DNA from: Streptomyces adelaidensis
Lineage (GTDB): Bacteria; Actinomycetota; Actinomycetes; Streptomycetales; Streptomycetaceae
Length of the DNA: 64,000 nt
Reading direction: 5' to 3'
NCBI RefSeq assembly: GCF_016598475.1
Contig: NZ_JAEMUX010000025.1
Span: 37,008-101,007, forward strand
The notes beneath the pieces were generated by a model that was not told the origin of the DNA, ran no database searches, and saw nothing but the letters and a program-made list of their open reading frames with translations. Of the stretch, positions 25,902 through 34,352 are shown one piece after another (position 1 is the first letter of the stretch; each line of letters starts with the position of its first letter). The translations under genes were made by a program, and so were the position numbers.

Positions 25902-26572
25902 GTGACATCACGGTCGTCCATCTGATGCGGCACGGCGAGGTCGCCAACCCGGACGGGATTCTGTACGGGCGTCTCGCCGGCTATCACCTCTCCGACCTCG
26001 GGCGGCGCATGGCCGACCGGGTCGCCGAGCATCTCGCCCCCCGCGACATCACGCACGTCGTCGCCTCCCCGCTGGAGCGGGCGCAGGAGACGGCGACGCC
26101 GATCGCCAAGGCGCACGGGCTGGACCTCGCCACCGACGCGCGGCTCCTGGAGGCCGGCAACGTCTTCCAGGGCAAGACCTTCGGCGTCGGCGACGGCGCG
26201 CTGAAGCGGCCGGAGAACTGGAAGCACCTGGTCAACCCCTTCAAGCCGTCCTGGGGCGAGCCGTACGTCGACCAGGTCGTCCGGATGATGGGCGCCCTCG
26301 ACGCGGCCAAGGACGCGGCCCGGGGACACGAGGCGGTGCTCGTCAGCCATCAGCTGCCGATCTGGATCGTCCGGTCGTACGTCGAGCGGCGCCGGCTCTG
26401 GCACGATCCGCGACGGCGGCAGTGCACCCTCGCCTCCCTGACGACGTTCACGTACCAGGGCGACAAGATCGTCTCGGTCGGCTACAGCGAGCCGGCCCGG
26501 GACCTCGTGCCGGCCCATCTCCTCGCGGGCGCCAGGCCGGTCAAGGGCCAGGACAAGGCTTTCGGCGCCTGA
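25898..26572 (+). CDS. Histidine phosphatase superfamily protein (phosphoglycerate-mutase-like)
   Basis: 224 aa. The catalytic motif VVHLMRHGEVANP contains the phospho-accepting His in RHG; the second His is in LVSHQLPIW, and SPLERAQETA is the usual third motif. Substrate unknown; members range from phosphoglycerate mutases to broad phosphatases. It overlaps hemL by 4 bp, a pairing conserved in Streptomyces, so it is likely co-transcribed. A terminator at 26697-26732 closes the operon after a tandem-repeat spacer. Confidence 0.88.
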   Translation: MSDITVVHLMRHGEVANPDGILYGRLAGYHLSDLGRRMADRVAEHLAPRDITHVVASPLERAQETATPIAKAHGLDLATDARLLEAGNVFQGKTFGVGDGALKRPENWKHLVNPFKPSWGEPYVDQVVRMMGALDAAKDAARGHEAVLVSHQLPIWIVRSYVERRRLWHDPRRRQCTLASLTTFTYQGDKIVSVGYSEPARDLVPAHLLAGARPVKGQDKAFGA

Positions 26573-26576
26573 ACCC

Positions 26577-26683
26577 CTGATCGAGCCAGATCAACCAGAT
26601 CAACCAGATCGACCAGATCGACCAGATCGACCAGATCGACCAGATCGACCAGATCGACCAGATCGACCAGATCGACCAGATCA
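26577..26683. repeat. 9-bp tandem repeat CAGATCGAC, about 11 copies
   Basis: Head-to-tail CAGATCGAC/CAGATCAAC units span about 105 bp between the phosphatase stop and its terminator. The unit contains GATC and the array would be transcribed as part of the 3' untranslated region. No spacers, so not CRISPR. Confidence 0.93.
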
Positions 26684-26696
26684 AGCGGAACCCCAA

Positions 26697-26732
26697 GGGC
26701 CGTACGTCTCTCTCACAGACGTACGGCCCTTT
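26697..26732 (+). terminator. Terminator of the hemL operon
   Basis: GGGCCGTACGTC (26697-26708) pairs with GACGTACGGCCC (26718-26729) around a 9-nt loop and is followed by TTT. The 200 bp from here to the next gene (26733-26934) hold only the deacetylase-like gene's upstream region. Confidence 0.85.
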
Positions 26733-26934
26733 CCTCTGCCCTCGCGTGCTCTCTCGCTACGCGTGCCCCGCCCGCGTGCGCCCCGTCACAAAGCGTATGA
26801 GTCACCTCATGCGAGCGTATTCAGTCAAAGAGTCTTAAACATATGCTAGTTCGGCGGAACCCCCACGTTTCCCAGCGCCTCTAAAACGGTGTGCTTCACG
26901 TGAACCGATGCGTGAAATGACCAAAGGGGACGCA

Positions 26935-28218
26935 ATGAGCGAGATATCGCGAAGGGGAATGCTCGGGCTCGGTGTGGGTGCTGCCGCCGGCCTGGGACTG
27001 ACCGGCTGCGGTACGGGGCTCGGGGGCGAGCCCGGCGAGGCCGGTGGGAACGGTGGCTCCGGGGGCGGCGGCAAGGGCCCGGGGAAGTCCGGGAAGCCGG
27101 GGAAGACGGCGAAGCCGCTGGGTGACGGGTCCACCTCGGACACGGGCAAGCAGCCGAAACAGCCGGACAAGCCGCGCCCGTTGGCGGCGGGCGAGACGCC
27201 GCCGCAGTTCGTGGTGTTCTCCTGGGACGGCGCCGGGGATGTCGGGAACGGCCTTTTCGAGCGGTTCCTGAAGGCCGGGCGGGACCACGGCGCCCATATG
27301 ACGTTCTTCCTCTCCGGGATCTATCTCCTCCCCGAGTCGAAAAAGCGCGTGTACCTGCCGCCCAACAACGCGCCGGGCGCGTCCGACATCGGTTATCTGA
27401 CGGACGAGCACATCAAGTCGACACTGGGACATCTGCGGACGGCCTGGCTCGACGGCCACGAGATAGGCACCCACTTCAACGGCCACTTCTGCGGCGACAG
27501 CTACGGCTCGGTCGGCAAGTGGACGCCGAAGCAGTGGCGCAGCGAGATCGACCAGGCGAAGGCGTTCGTCAAGGAGTGGAAGACCAACAGCGGCTGGACC
27601 GACGTCGAAGCGCTGCCCTTCGACTACGACAAGGAACTCATCGGCGGCCGGACGCCCTGTCTGCTGGGCCAGGAGAACCTGCTGCCCACCGCGCGCGAAC
27701 TCGGCTGGCGCTACGACTCCTCCTCGCCCGGCGGCCTCCAGGTCTGGCCCGCCAAGAAGGAGGGCGTATGGGATCTGCCGTTGCAGTCCGTGCCCTTCCC
27801 GGGCCACAGCTACGAGGTCCTCTCGATGGACTACAACATCATGTTCAACCAGTCCCAGAACTCCACCCAGGCGCCGCCCGCCAACTACCCGGCCTACCGC
27901 ACCCAGGCGACAGGCGCGTACGTCGCCGGGTTCCAGCGCGCCTACGAGACGAACCGGGCGCCGCTCTTCATAGGCAACCACTTCGAGGAGTGGAACGGCG
28001 GGGTCTACATGGACGCCGTCGAGGAGGCCCTCAAGCACATCGCCCGAGCGAAGGAGAAGGCCAAGGACGGGGACGTCCGGATCGTCTCCTTCCGGCAGTT
28101 CGTGGACTGGATGGACGCGCAGAAGCCGGATGTCCTCGCCAAGCTCCGGAGCCTCGGGGTCGGGCAGCAGCCGACGGGCGGCTGGAAGGAGTTCCTGGGG
28201 GCCGGATCGACCACCTGA
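26935..28218 (+). CDS. Tat-exported lipoprotein of the polysaccharide deacetylase type
   Basis: 427 aa. A twin-arginine lipoprotein signal (SRRGMLGLGVGAAAGLGLTGC) precedes a Gly/Lys/Pro-rich linker (about residues 25-85) and a NodB-like barrel. FVVFSWDGAGD supplies the first metal-site Asp and GHEIGTHFNGHFCG resembles the HxxxH site of deacetylases. These enzymes remove acetyl groups from cell-wall or capsule sugars; the substrate here is unknown and the motifs are divergent, so activity is not certain. The ATG at 26935 has AAAGGGG 4-5 nt upstream. It precedes the cytochrome c maturation genes in the conserved Streptomyces order. Confidence 0.75.
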   Translation: MSEISRRGMLGLGVGAAAGLGLTGCGTGLGGEPGEAGGNGGSGGGGKGPGKSGKPGKTAKPLGDGSTSDTGKQPKQPDKPRPLAAGETPPQFVVFSWDGAGDVGNGLFERFLKAGRDHGAHMTFFLSGIYLLPESKKRVYLPPNNAPGASDIGYLTDEHIKSTLGHLRTAWLDGHEIGTHFNGHFCGDSYGSVGKWTPKQWRSEIDQAKAFVKEWKTNSGWTDVEALPFDYDKELIGGRTPCLLGQENLLPTARELGWRYDSSSPGGLQVWPAKKEGVWDLPLQSVPFPGHSYEVLSMDYNIMFNQSQNSTQAPPANYPAYRTQATGAYVAGFQRAYETNRAPLFIGNHFEEWNGGVYMDAVEEALKHIARAKEKAKDGDVRIVSFRQFVDWMDAQKPDVLAKLRSLGVGQQPTGGWKEFLGAGSTT

Positions 28219-28283
28219 CCAGCCTGTATGAGGGCATTCGACCCCGCCGTAGGGCCGCGAAACGGGCATGCGAAACTTTTCAC

Positions 28284-28886
28284 ATGAGTGTCCGTACGAG
28301 CCGTAGTCGTGCCGTTTTGCTCTCCGCCGGAGGCGTTGCCCTGGCGCTGGTGCTGTCCGCCTGTGCGGGCGGGGGCATCGAGGGCGGGGGCGGCGGGACC
28401 GGGTTCATCGCCGGCTCCGACGGGATCGCGACGGTGAAGAAGGCGGATCGGGGCGACGCGCCCGACCTCTCGGGGAAGACCATCGACGGCGACCAGCTCG
28501 ATGTCTCGTCCGCCTACAAGGGCAAGATCATCGTCCTCAATGTGTGGGGCTCCTGGTGCGCTCCCTGTCGCGCGGAGGCGCCCAACCTGGCGAAGGTGGC
28601 CACGGACCTCGCCGACCAGGACGTGCAGTTCGTCGGCATCAACACGCGTGACACCAGTACGCGGCCCGCGATCGCCTTCGAGAAGCAGTACAAGGTCGAC
28701 TACCCGAGCCTGTACGACCCCACGGGCAAGCTGCTGCTGCGCTTCGAGAAGGGCTCGCTCAACCCGCAGTTGATCCCCTCCACGCTCGTCATCGACCGGG
28801 ACGGGAAGCTCGCGGCGCGCACCCAGCAGGCGCTCAGCGAGGCCAAGCTGCGCAAGATGCTCAAGCCGATCCTCGCGGAGAAGTGA
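28284..28886 (+). CDS. resA: Thiol-disulfide reductase lipoprotein ResA/TlpA
   Basis: 200-aa extracytoplasmic thioredoxin-like protein that reduces the haem-binding Cys of apocytochrome c. The lipobox LSAC has Cys27 as the lipidation site. The thioredoxin fold shows the active site W-C92-A-P-C95 in VWGSWCAPCRAEAPNL, VQFVGINTRD (typical insertion) and the cis-Pro region LIPSTLVIDRDG. First of four adjacent genes (resA-ccdA-resB-ccsB) forming System II cytochrome c biogenesis; CcdA follows after 1 bp. Confidence 0.93.
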   Translation: MSVRTSRSRAVLLSAGGVALALVLSACAGGGIEGGGGGTGFIAGSDGIATVKKADRGDAPDLSGKTIDGDQLDVSSAYKGKIIVLNVWGSWCAPCRAEAPNLAKVATDLADQDVQFVGINTRDTSTRPAIAFEKQYKVDYPSLYDPTGKLLLRFEKGSLNPQLIPSTLVIDRDGKLAARTQQALSEAKLRKMLKPILAEK

Positions 28887-28887
28887 C

Positions 28888-29679
28888 GTGACAGGGACGT
28901 CCGTGCCGACCATGGCCACCGCGCTGACCACGACCGCCGCCGCGAACGAGACCGTTTTCAACGGGGCGCTGCTGCTCGCCCTGCCGATCGCCGTCCTCGG
29001 CGGGCTCGTCTCCTTCTTCTCCCCGTGCGTACTGCCGCTCGTGCCCGGCTATCTGTCGTACGTCACCGGAGTCGGCGGCACCGACCTGATCGAGGCCCGC
29101 AAAGGGCGGATGGTGGCCGGGGCCGGGCTGTTCGTGCTCGGGTTCACCTTCGTGTTCGTCTCCGGCGGTGCGCTCTTCGGGTACTTCGGGCGGACCCTGC
29201 TGGAGCACCAGGACGTGCTGAACAAGGTGCTCGGCGGGCTCATGATCGCCATGGGCCTGTTCTTCATGGGCCTGATGCCCTGGTTCACCCAGCGGGAGTT
29301 CCGCTTCCACACCAGGCCGGCGACCGGGCTCGTGGGCGCTCCGGTCCTCGGCGCGCTCTTCGGCATCGGCTGGGTGCCCTGCATCGGACCGACGCTCACC
29401 TCGGTCAACGCCCTCGCTCTCGAACAGGCCAGCGCCGGTCGCGGGGCCCTTTTGATGGTGGCGTACTGTCTGGGGCTGGGCCTGCCCTTCGTGCTCGCCG
29501 CGGTGGCCTTCCGCAAGGCGCTCGGCGCCTTCGCCTGGGTCAAGCGGCACTACGCGTGGGTGCTGCGGATCGGCGGCGGCATGATGATCACGATCGGACT
29601 GCTGATGCTGACCGGCGCCTGGGACCGCATCGTGCAGGAGATGCAGGTCTGGTCCACCGGCTTCACTCCTGGGATCTGA
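28888..29679 (+). CDS. ccdA: Cytochrome c biogenesis transmembrane protein CcdA
   Basis: 263-aa DsbD-like membrane protein, six hydrophobic segments, which passes electrons from cytoplasmic thioredoxin to ResA. The two redox Cys are in FFSPCVLPLVPGYLSY (helix 1) and GWVPCIGPTLTS (helix 4). It starts at a GTG directly after the resA stop and is followed by resB after 3 bp, so the four genes form one transcript. Confidence 0.93.
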   Translation: MTGTSVPTMATALTTTAAANETVFNGALLLALPIAVLGGLVSFFSPCVLPLVPGYLSYVTGVGGTDLIEARKGRMVAGAGLFVLGFTFVFVSGGALFGYFGRTLLEHQDVLNKVLGGLMIAMGLFFMGLMPWFTQREFRFHTRPATGLVGAPVLGALFGIGWVPCIGPTLTSVNALALEQASAGRGALLMVAYCLGLGLPFVLAAVAFRKALGAFAWVKRHYAWVLRIGGGMMITIGLLMLTGAWDRIVQEMQVWSTGFTPGI

Positions 29680-29682
29680 GCC

Positions 29683-31584
29683 ATGACGACGACCGACTCC
29701 GACCGCGAGGCCTCCGGCGAGCGAGAGAACGCCGCCGAGCGCACCGGCAGTGGCAAGGGCCGCCCGGCTGACGGGGCCCGGGCCGCGGGCAAGGGCCGGG
29801 CGACCGGCAAAAGCGGAACCTCCGATCCCGACCGCGACTCCGGTCCAGACTCCGGTCCCCACCGCGCCTCCGCCGCCGACAGCGCCTCCACCTCCGCCGC
29901 CACCGACGACAACGACCTCGGTGCCGCCGGCTCGCAGCTGTCCACCGCCCCCCAGGAGGACGCCCCCAATCTGCCCTCCCTGGGCGTGATCGGCTGGGTC
30001 CGCTGGTTCTGGCGGCAGCTGACCTCGATGCGGGTCGCGCTGCTGCTCCTCTTCATGCTGTCGCTCGCGGCCATCCCCGGCTCGCTGATCCCGCAGTCGG
30101 GGCAGGACGAGTCGCAGGTCGTCGACTTCATGGAGCGGCACGAGTTCTGGGGGCCGGTCTTCGAGAAGGTCGGGCTGTTCCACGTCTACAGCTCGCCGTG
30201 GTTCTCGGCGATCTACATCCTTCTCTTCGTCTCGCTCATCGGCTGCATCGTGCCCCGCACCTGGCAGTTCGTGGGGCAGCTGCGCAGCCGTCCGCCGGGC
30301 GCGCCGAAGCGGCTGACCCGGCTGCCCGCGTACGCGACCTGGCGGACGGAGGCCGAGCCGGAGCTGGTGCGCGAGGTCGCGCTGAAGGCGCTGAAGCGGC
30401 GCCGCTTCCGGGCGCATGTCGCCGGGGACGCGGTCGCGGCGGAGAAGGGCTATCTGCGGGAGGCGGGCAACCTCGCCTTCCACATCGCGCTGATCGTGAT
30501 GCTCGTCGCCTTCGCCTGGGGCCAGCTCTTCCGGTCCGAGGGCAACAAGCTGATCGTCGAGGGCGACGGCTTCGCCAACACCCTCACGCAGTACGACGAC
30601 TTCAAGTCCGGCAATCTCTTCACCGCCGACGACCTCAACCCGTTCAGCTTCGACCTCAAGAACTTCCGGGGCACCTACGAGACCAGCGGCCCCAACAAGG
30701 GCACCCCGCGCGTCTACGAGGCCTCCGTCGACTACGCGGTCGGCGCGGACGGCAGGGAGCGGTCGGCCAAGATCGAGGTCAACAAGCCGCTGGAGATCGA
30801 CGACTCCAAGGTCTACCTGGTCAGCCACGGTTACGCTCCCGTCATCACGATCAAGGACGGCAGGGGCAACGTCGTCTTCGACGACGCCGTCCCGCTGCTG
30901 CCGCTCGACTCCAATGTCACCTCCACCGGCGCGATCAAGGTCATGGACGGCTACCTCGACGGCCGGGGCAAGTGGGACCAGCTCGGTATCCAGGCCTTCT
31001 TCCTTCCGACGTACGGCGGTGAGGGCACCGCCGTGGTCTCGCAGTTCCCCGCGCTGTCGAACCCCCGGCTGAACCTGACGCCGTACCACGGTGATCTGCG
31101 GGTCAACGGGGGCATCCCGCAGAGCGTGTACCAGCTCGACAAGTCGAAGCTGAAGGGGTTCAAGGACTCCGAGGGCGAGCAGGTGCGGGAGAACCTGGAG
31201 ATCGGCGAGACCATGAAGCTGCCGAACGGCGCCGGCTCGATCACCTTCGACGGCGTCAAGGAGTGGGCCGGCTTCCAGATCACCCAGCAGCCCGGCAGCG
31301 GCTGGGCCCTCGGCGGGGCCATGACCGCGATCGCCGGACTCGCCGGTTCCCTGTTCATCCAGCGCCGCCGCGTCTGGGTCCGCGCCACCACCGGCCCCGA
31401 CGGCGTCACCGTCGTCGAGATGGCGGGCCTGGGACGGAGCGAGTCGGCGAAGGTGCCGCAGGAGCTCGGCGACCTGGCCGCCCTGATCCACACCGAGGCC
31501 CCGACCGCCGCCGAGCCGGAGCCCAAGAACCCCGACCCCACCCCCGAACCCCCAGCCGTACCTGCCGAAGGGGCTAAGAAGTGA
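29683..31584 (+). CDS. resB: Cytochrome c synthase subunit ResB
   Basis: 633 aa. With CcsB/ResC it forms the haem export and cytochrome c synthase complex. A disordered head rich in Ser/Asp/Ala (1-100) is followed by transmembrane segments (MRVALLLLFMLSLAAIPGSLIPQ; WFSAIYILLFVSLIGCIVPRTW; FHIALIVMLVAFAWGQLF), a large extracytoplasmic domain and a last helix (GGAMTAIAGLAGSLFIQRRR). Its TGA overlaps the ccsB GTG by 4 bp. A Pro-rich tail ends the protein. Confidence 0.92.
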   Translation: MTTTDSDREASGERENAAERTGSGKGRPADGARAAGKGRATGKSGTSDPDRDSGPDSGPHRASAADSASTSAATDDNDLGAAGSQLSTAPQEDAPNLPSLGVIGWVRWFWRQLTSMRVALLLLFMLSLAAIPGSLIPQSGQDESQVVDFMERHEFWGPVFEKVGLFHVYSSPWFSAIYILLFVSLIGCIVPRTWQFVGQLRSRPPGAPKRLTRLPAYATWRTEAEPELVREVALKALKRRRFRAHVAGDAVAAEKGYLREAGNLAFHIALIVMLVAFAWGQLFRSEGNKLIVEGDGFANTLTQYDDFKSGNLFTADDLNPFSFDLKNFRGTYETSGPNKGTPRVYEASVDYAVGADGRERSAKIEVNKPLEIDDSKVYLVSHGYAPVITIKDGRGNVVFDDAVPLLPLDSNVTSTGAIKVMDGYLDGRGKWDQLGIQAFFLPTYGGEGTAVVSQFPALSNPRLNLTPYHGDLRVNGGIPQSVYQLDKSKLKGFKDSEGEQVRENLEIGETMKLPNGAGSITFDGVKEWAGFQITQQPGSGWALGGAMTAIAGLAGSLFIQRRRVWVRATTGPDGVTVVEMAGLGRSESAKVPQELGDLAALIHTEAPTAAEPEPKNPDPTPEPPAVPAEGAKK

Positions 31585-32702
31585 CTCTGGCCGCCGCGAC
31601 CAACGAGAACCTCGCGAATCTCAGTAACACGCTGATCTACTCCGCGATGGCCGTCTACACCCTGGCCTTCTTCGCGTACATCGCCGAATGGCTCTTCGGC
31701 AGCCGCAGCAAGGTCGGCCGGACGGCCGCCGCGCTGACCGCCGACACGAAGGGCGCGGCCAAGAAGGCGGACGCGCCCGCCGTGACCGTGACGAAGGCCG
31801 GCGGGACGAGTGTGCTGGAGCGGCCGCAGGTGGTCGTGCGGGCCGCCGCCGGTGCGCGGGACGTGCCGGACGGGCCCGGTGCCCATGGCGGGGACGAGCA
31901 GGGCGACCTCTACGGCCGTATCGCCGTGTCCCTCACCGTGCTCGCCTTCCTCGTCGCATTCGGCGGGGTGCTCACGCGGGCGCTCTCGGTGCAGCGGGCG
32001 CCGTGGGGCAACATGTACGAGTTCAACATCACCTTCTCCACCGTGGCCGTCGGTGTGTATCTCACGCTGCTGGCGCTGCGGAAGAACGTGCGCTGGCTCG
32101 GGCTGTTCCTGATCACGACGGTCCTCCTCGATCTCGGCATCGCCATCACTGTCTTGTACACCGCCAGCGACCAGTTGGTTCCCGCTCTCCACTCGTACTG
32201 GCTGTACATCCACGTCTCCACCGCGATCCTCTGCGGCGCCGTCTTCTACGTGGGCGCGGTCGGCACGATCCTGTACCTCTTCAAGGACTCCTACGAGAGC
32301 AAGCTCGTGAGCGGCGGCACGCCCGGCCGGTTCGCGACCTCCGTCATGGAGCGGCTGCCCGCCTCGGCGTCCCTCGACAAGTTCTCGTACCGCGTCAACG
32401 CCGCCGTCTTCCCGCTGTGGACGTTCACGATCATCGCGGGCGCGATCTGGGCGGGCGACGCGTGGGGCCGTTACTGGGGCTGGGACCCGAAGGAGACCTG
32501 GGCGTTCATCACCTGGGTCGCCTACGCCTGCTACCTGCACGCCCGCGCCACCGCCGGGTGGAAGGGCCGCAAGGCCGCGTACATCGCGCTCGTCGCCTTC
32601 GGCTGCTGGCTGTTCAACTACTACGGCGTCAACATCTTCGTGAGCGGCAAGCACTCGTACGCGGACGTGGGCCTGGCGGCGCTCCGGTCCGTGGGAGCCT
32701 GA
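31581..32702 (+). CDS. ccsB: Cytochrome c biogenesis protein CcsB/ResC
   Basis: 373 aa with about eight transmembrane helices. It contains the haem-handling tryptophan-rich motif WGRYWGWDPKETWAF and conserved His residues before and after it (PALHSYWLYIHVSTA; CYLHARATAGW). It presents haem to apocytochrome c together with ResB. A variable cytoplasmic loop (residues 40-105) is longer than in Bacillus. Last gene of the operon; 40 bp separate its stop from the convergent anti-sigma-like gene. Confidence 0.93.
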   Translation: MTLAAATNENLANLSNTLIYSAMAVYTLAFFAYIAEWLFGSRSKVGRTAAALTADTKGAAKKADAPAVTVTKAGGTSVLERPQVVVRAAAGARDVPDGPGAHGGDEQGDLYGRIAVSLTVLAFLVAFGGVLTRALSVQRAPWGNMYEFNITFSTVAVGVYLTLLALRKNVRWLGLFLITTVLLDLGIAITVLYTASDQLVPALHSYWLYIHVSTAILCGAVFYVGAVGTILYLFKDSYESKLVSGGTPGRFATSVMERLPASASLDKFSYRVNAAVFPLWTFTIIAGAIWAGDAWGRYWGWDPKETWAFITWVAYACYLHARATAGWKGRKAAYIALVAFGCWLFNYYGVNIFVSGKHSYADVGLAALRSVGA

Positions 32703-32742
32703 CCACCCGAAGAACGCGGGGGTTGTCTCACGCGGGGTTTGT

Positions 32743-33156
32743 CTATCCGTCGCCGGAGCGCTGTGCCCCCGTGTGAGCGGGTTCGGCCCCACCGGTCGAG
32801 TCCTGCTGAGCCGCCCCTCCGCCGGTAGCCGTGCCCTCCGCGGGCTGTGCGCGGCCGTCCTCCGGTGCGGCTGTGGTCGGGCCGGGCCTCGCAGGGGGGG
32901 TGGCGGCCGGGGCGACGGGGCGCGGGCTGTGTCCGGCGTCCGGCCCGGACAGGGTGGTGGCCACGGCGACCGTGCAGGCCACGACCGCGAGCGTGCTCGC
33001 CGCGGCGAGCACCACGCGACGGCGCCGGATGCGGCGGCCACCGGTCACGGCCGCGTCGACGACGCTGGGCAGGGGCGGTTCCGGCCGCGAGCCGAGGAGT
33101 TCCTGGAAGGCGGCGTGCAGGGCGTCGTCGTCGCGCTCGTCCATTTCCGGCCTCAC
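32743..33156 (-). CDS. Putative membrane partner of the ECF sigma factor
   Basis: 137 aa. A short acidic cytoplasmic part (MDERDDDALHAAFQELLGSRP), an Arg-rich stretch, one transmembrane helix (VVLAAASTLAVVACTVAVATTL) and an extracellular Pro/Ala/Gly-rich tail. The GTG start overlaps the sigma-factor stop by 4 bp, so the two are translationally coupled. Genes in this position after SigE-family sigma factors often encode membrane-bound modulators; I see no zinc anti-sigma motif (HxxxCxxC), so an anti-sigma role is only inferred. Confidence 0.65.
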   Translation of the reverse strand: MRPEMDERDDDALHAAFQELLGSRPEPPLPSVVDAAVTGGRRIRRRRVVLAAASTLAVVACTVAVATTLSGPDAGHSPRPVAPAATPPARPGPTTAAPEDGRAQPAEGTATGGGAAQQDSTGGAEPAHTGAQRSGDG

Positions 33157-33689
33157 CTGGTCGTCCCTTCACTGTTCATGTTCTCGACGATGGCACGCAG
33201 GCGGGTGAGCCCCCGGGCGCTCTGGCTCTTCACCGTCCCCGGAGTCACCCGTAACGCGTGTGCCGTCTGTTCGACGGTCCAGTCCTCCCAGAATCGCAGG
33301 ACCAGCACGGCCCGATAGCGGGGCGACAACTCCATGAGTGCCTCTCGCATCATCATGTGCAACTCCGGTGCGGCCGGCACGGTAGTGGACTGGTGGGGCG
33401 GCTCGCTCATCGGCTCCTCGCGCCAGCCTCCCTTGCGCTGCTGGTCGATGAAGGTGCGGGTGAGGATGGTGCGTGAGTAGGCGTCCACGTTGCCGTCCCG
33501 GCGGACCCGTCCCCAGGCCGCGTAGAGCTTCATCAGGACGGTCTGGGTCAGGTCCTGCGCCTGGTACCAGTCCCCGCACAGCAGGTACGCGCTGCGCCGG
33601 AGTTGCGCCTGCCGCGCCTCGGCGAATTCCCGGAACTCCCGTTCCCGGACTGCTTCCCTCACTCTTGCTGACCTCCGCTTGCGCGTCAT
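33153..33689 (-). CDS. SigE-family ECF RNA polymerase sigma factor
   Basis: 178 aa. Region 2 is seen in RRSAYLLCGDWYQAQDLTQTVLMKLYAAWGRV (core binding and -10 recognition). Region 4 is LSPRYRAVLVLRFWEDWTVEQTAHALRVTPGTVKSQSARGL, with the helix-turn-helix that reads the -35 element. A basic extension (MTRKRRSARVREAVRERE) comes first. This layout matches the Streptomyces SigE subfamily of ECF factors. It is transcribed with the membrane protein downstream and divergent from the GAEEA-repeat protein, a candidate target. Confidence 0.9.
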   Translation of the reverse strand: MTRKRRSARVREAVREREFREFAEARQAQLRRSAYLLCGDWYQAQDLTQTVLMKLYAAWGRVRRDGNVDAYSRTILTRTFIDQQRKGGWREEPMSEPPHQSTTVPAAPELHMMMREALMELSPRYRAVLVLRFWEDWTVEQTAHALRVTPGTVKSQSARGLTRLRAIVENMNSEGTTR

Positions 33690-33872
33690 CCTGCCGGTCG
33701 TACATACGGGGATCCGGCCTGCGGGGTTGCATGGCGCGGCAAGAAAATTTCCTTCGCAGCCGCATGCAACCCGTTTCTGCCCACCCCCGTACTTCTGTCA
33801 CACGAGGGCTTCCGCGTTGCCATGCGGCGGCCCGCGGTCCGAGACAACTGACACCCGAACAGAGGAAGTTCG

Positions 33873-34265
33873 TTGAAGCACCGCAAGATCTCGCAGAATC
33901 GCCGTCGGCTGTACAGCATCGCCGCCGGAACCGTCCTGGCCGCCGCGGGCACGGCCGGCATCGCCTCGGCCTCGGCCCACGACACCGTCGCCGTGACCCA
34001 GGATTCCCACTCCGCCACCCCAGCCGGTAGCGGCGCGGAGGAGGCCAACGGCGCGGAGGAGGCGTACGGCGCGGAGGAGGCGTACGGCGCGGAGGAGGCC
34101 GGTGGCGCTGAGGAGGCCGGTGGCGCTGAGGAGGCTGGCGGCGCGGAGGAGGCCAACGGCGCTGAGGAGGCCGGTGGCGCGGCGGAACCGGCTACGCCCA
34201 ACGCCAGGGACAGCCGCCCCTACTCGGAGTTGACCCCGGAGGAGCGGGCGAGCGCGGTGGGCTGA
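33873..34265 (+). CDS. Small secreted protein with GAEEA pentapeptide repeats
   Basis: 130 aa from a TTG start. A Sec signal (SIAAGTVLAAAGTAGIASASA, cleavage about residue 35) is followed by about nine tandem G-A-E-E-A-x units (residues 55-105) encoded by 15-bp repeats GGCGCGGAGGAGGCC, and a polar tail. The mature protein is strongly acidic and likely unstructured. Function unknown. It lies 183 bp from, and divergent to, the ECF sigma factor gene. Confidence 0.65.
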   Translation: MKHRKISQNRRRLYSIAAGTVLAAAGTAGIASASAHDTVAVTQDSHSATPAGSGAEEANGAEEAYGAEEAYGAEEAGGAEEAGGAEEAGGAEEANGAEEAGGAAEPATPNARDSRPYSELTPEERASAVG

Positions 34266-34352
34266 TCCGCCGAGGATCACCCACACCTCCCGGGGCCGGG
34301 CACGTGAGCGGCCCCCGGAGGCCGGTCGGCGTACGGGCGTGGGCGTCGTGGC

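Noticed and set aside
26577..26683. Possible CRISPR array
   Set aside because: Units are contiguous 9-mers with no spacers and no cas genes nearby; it is a simple tandem repeat.
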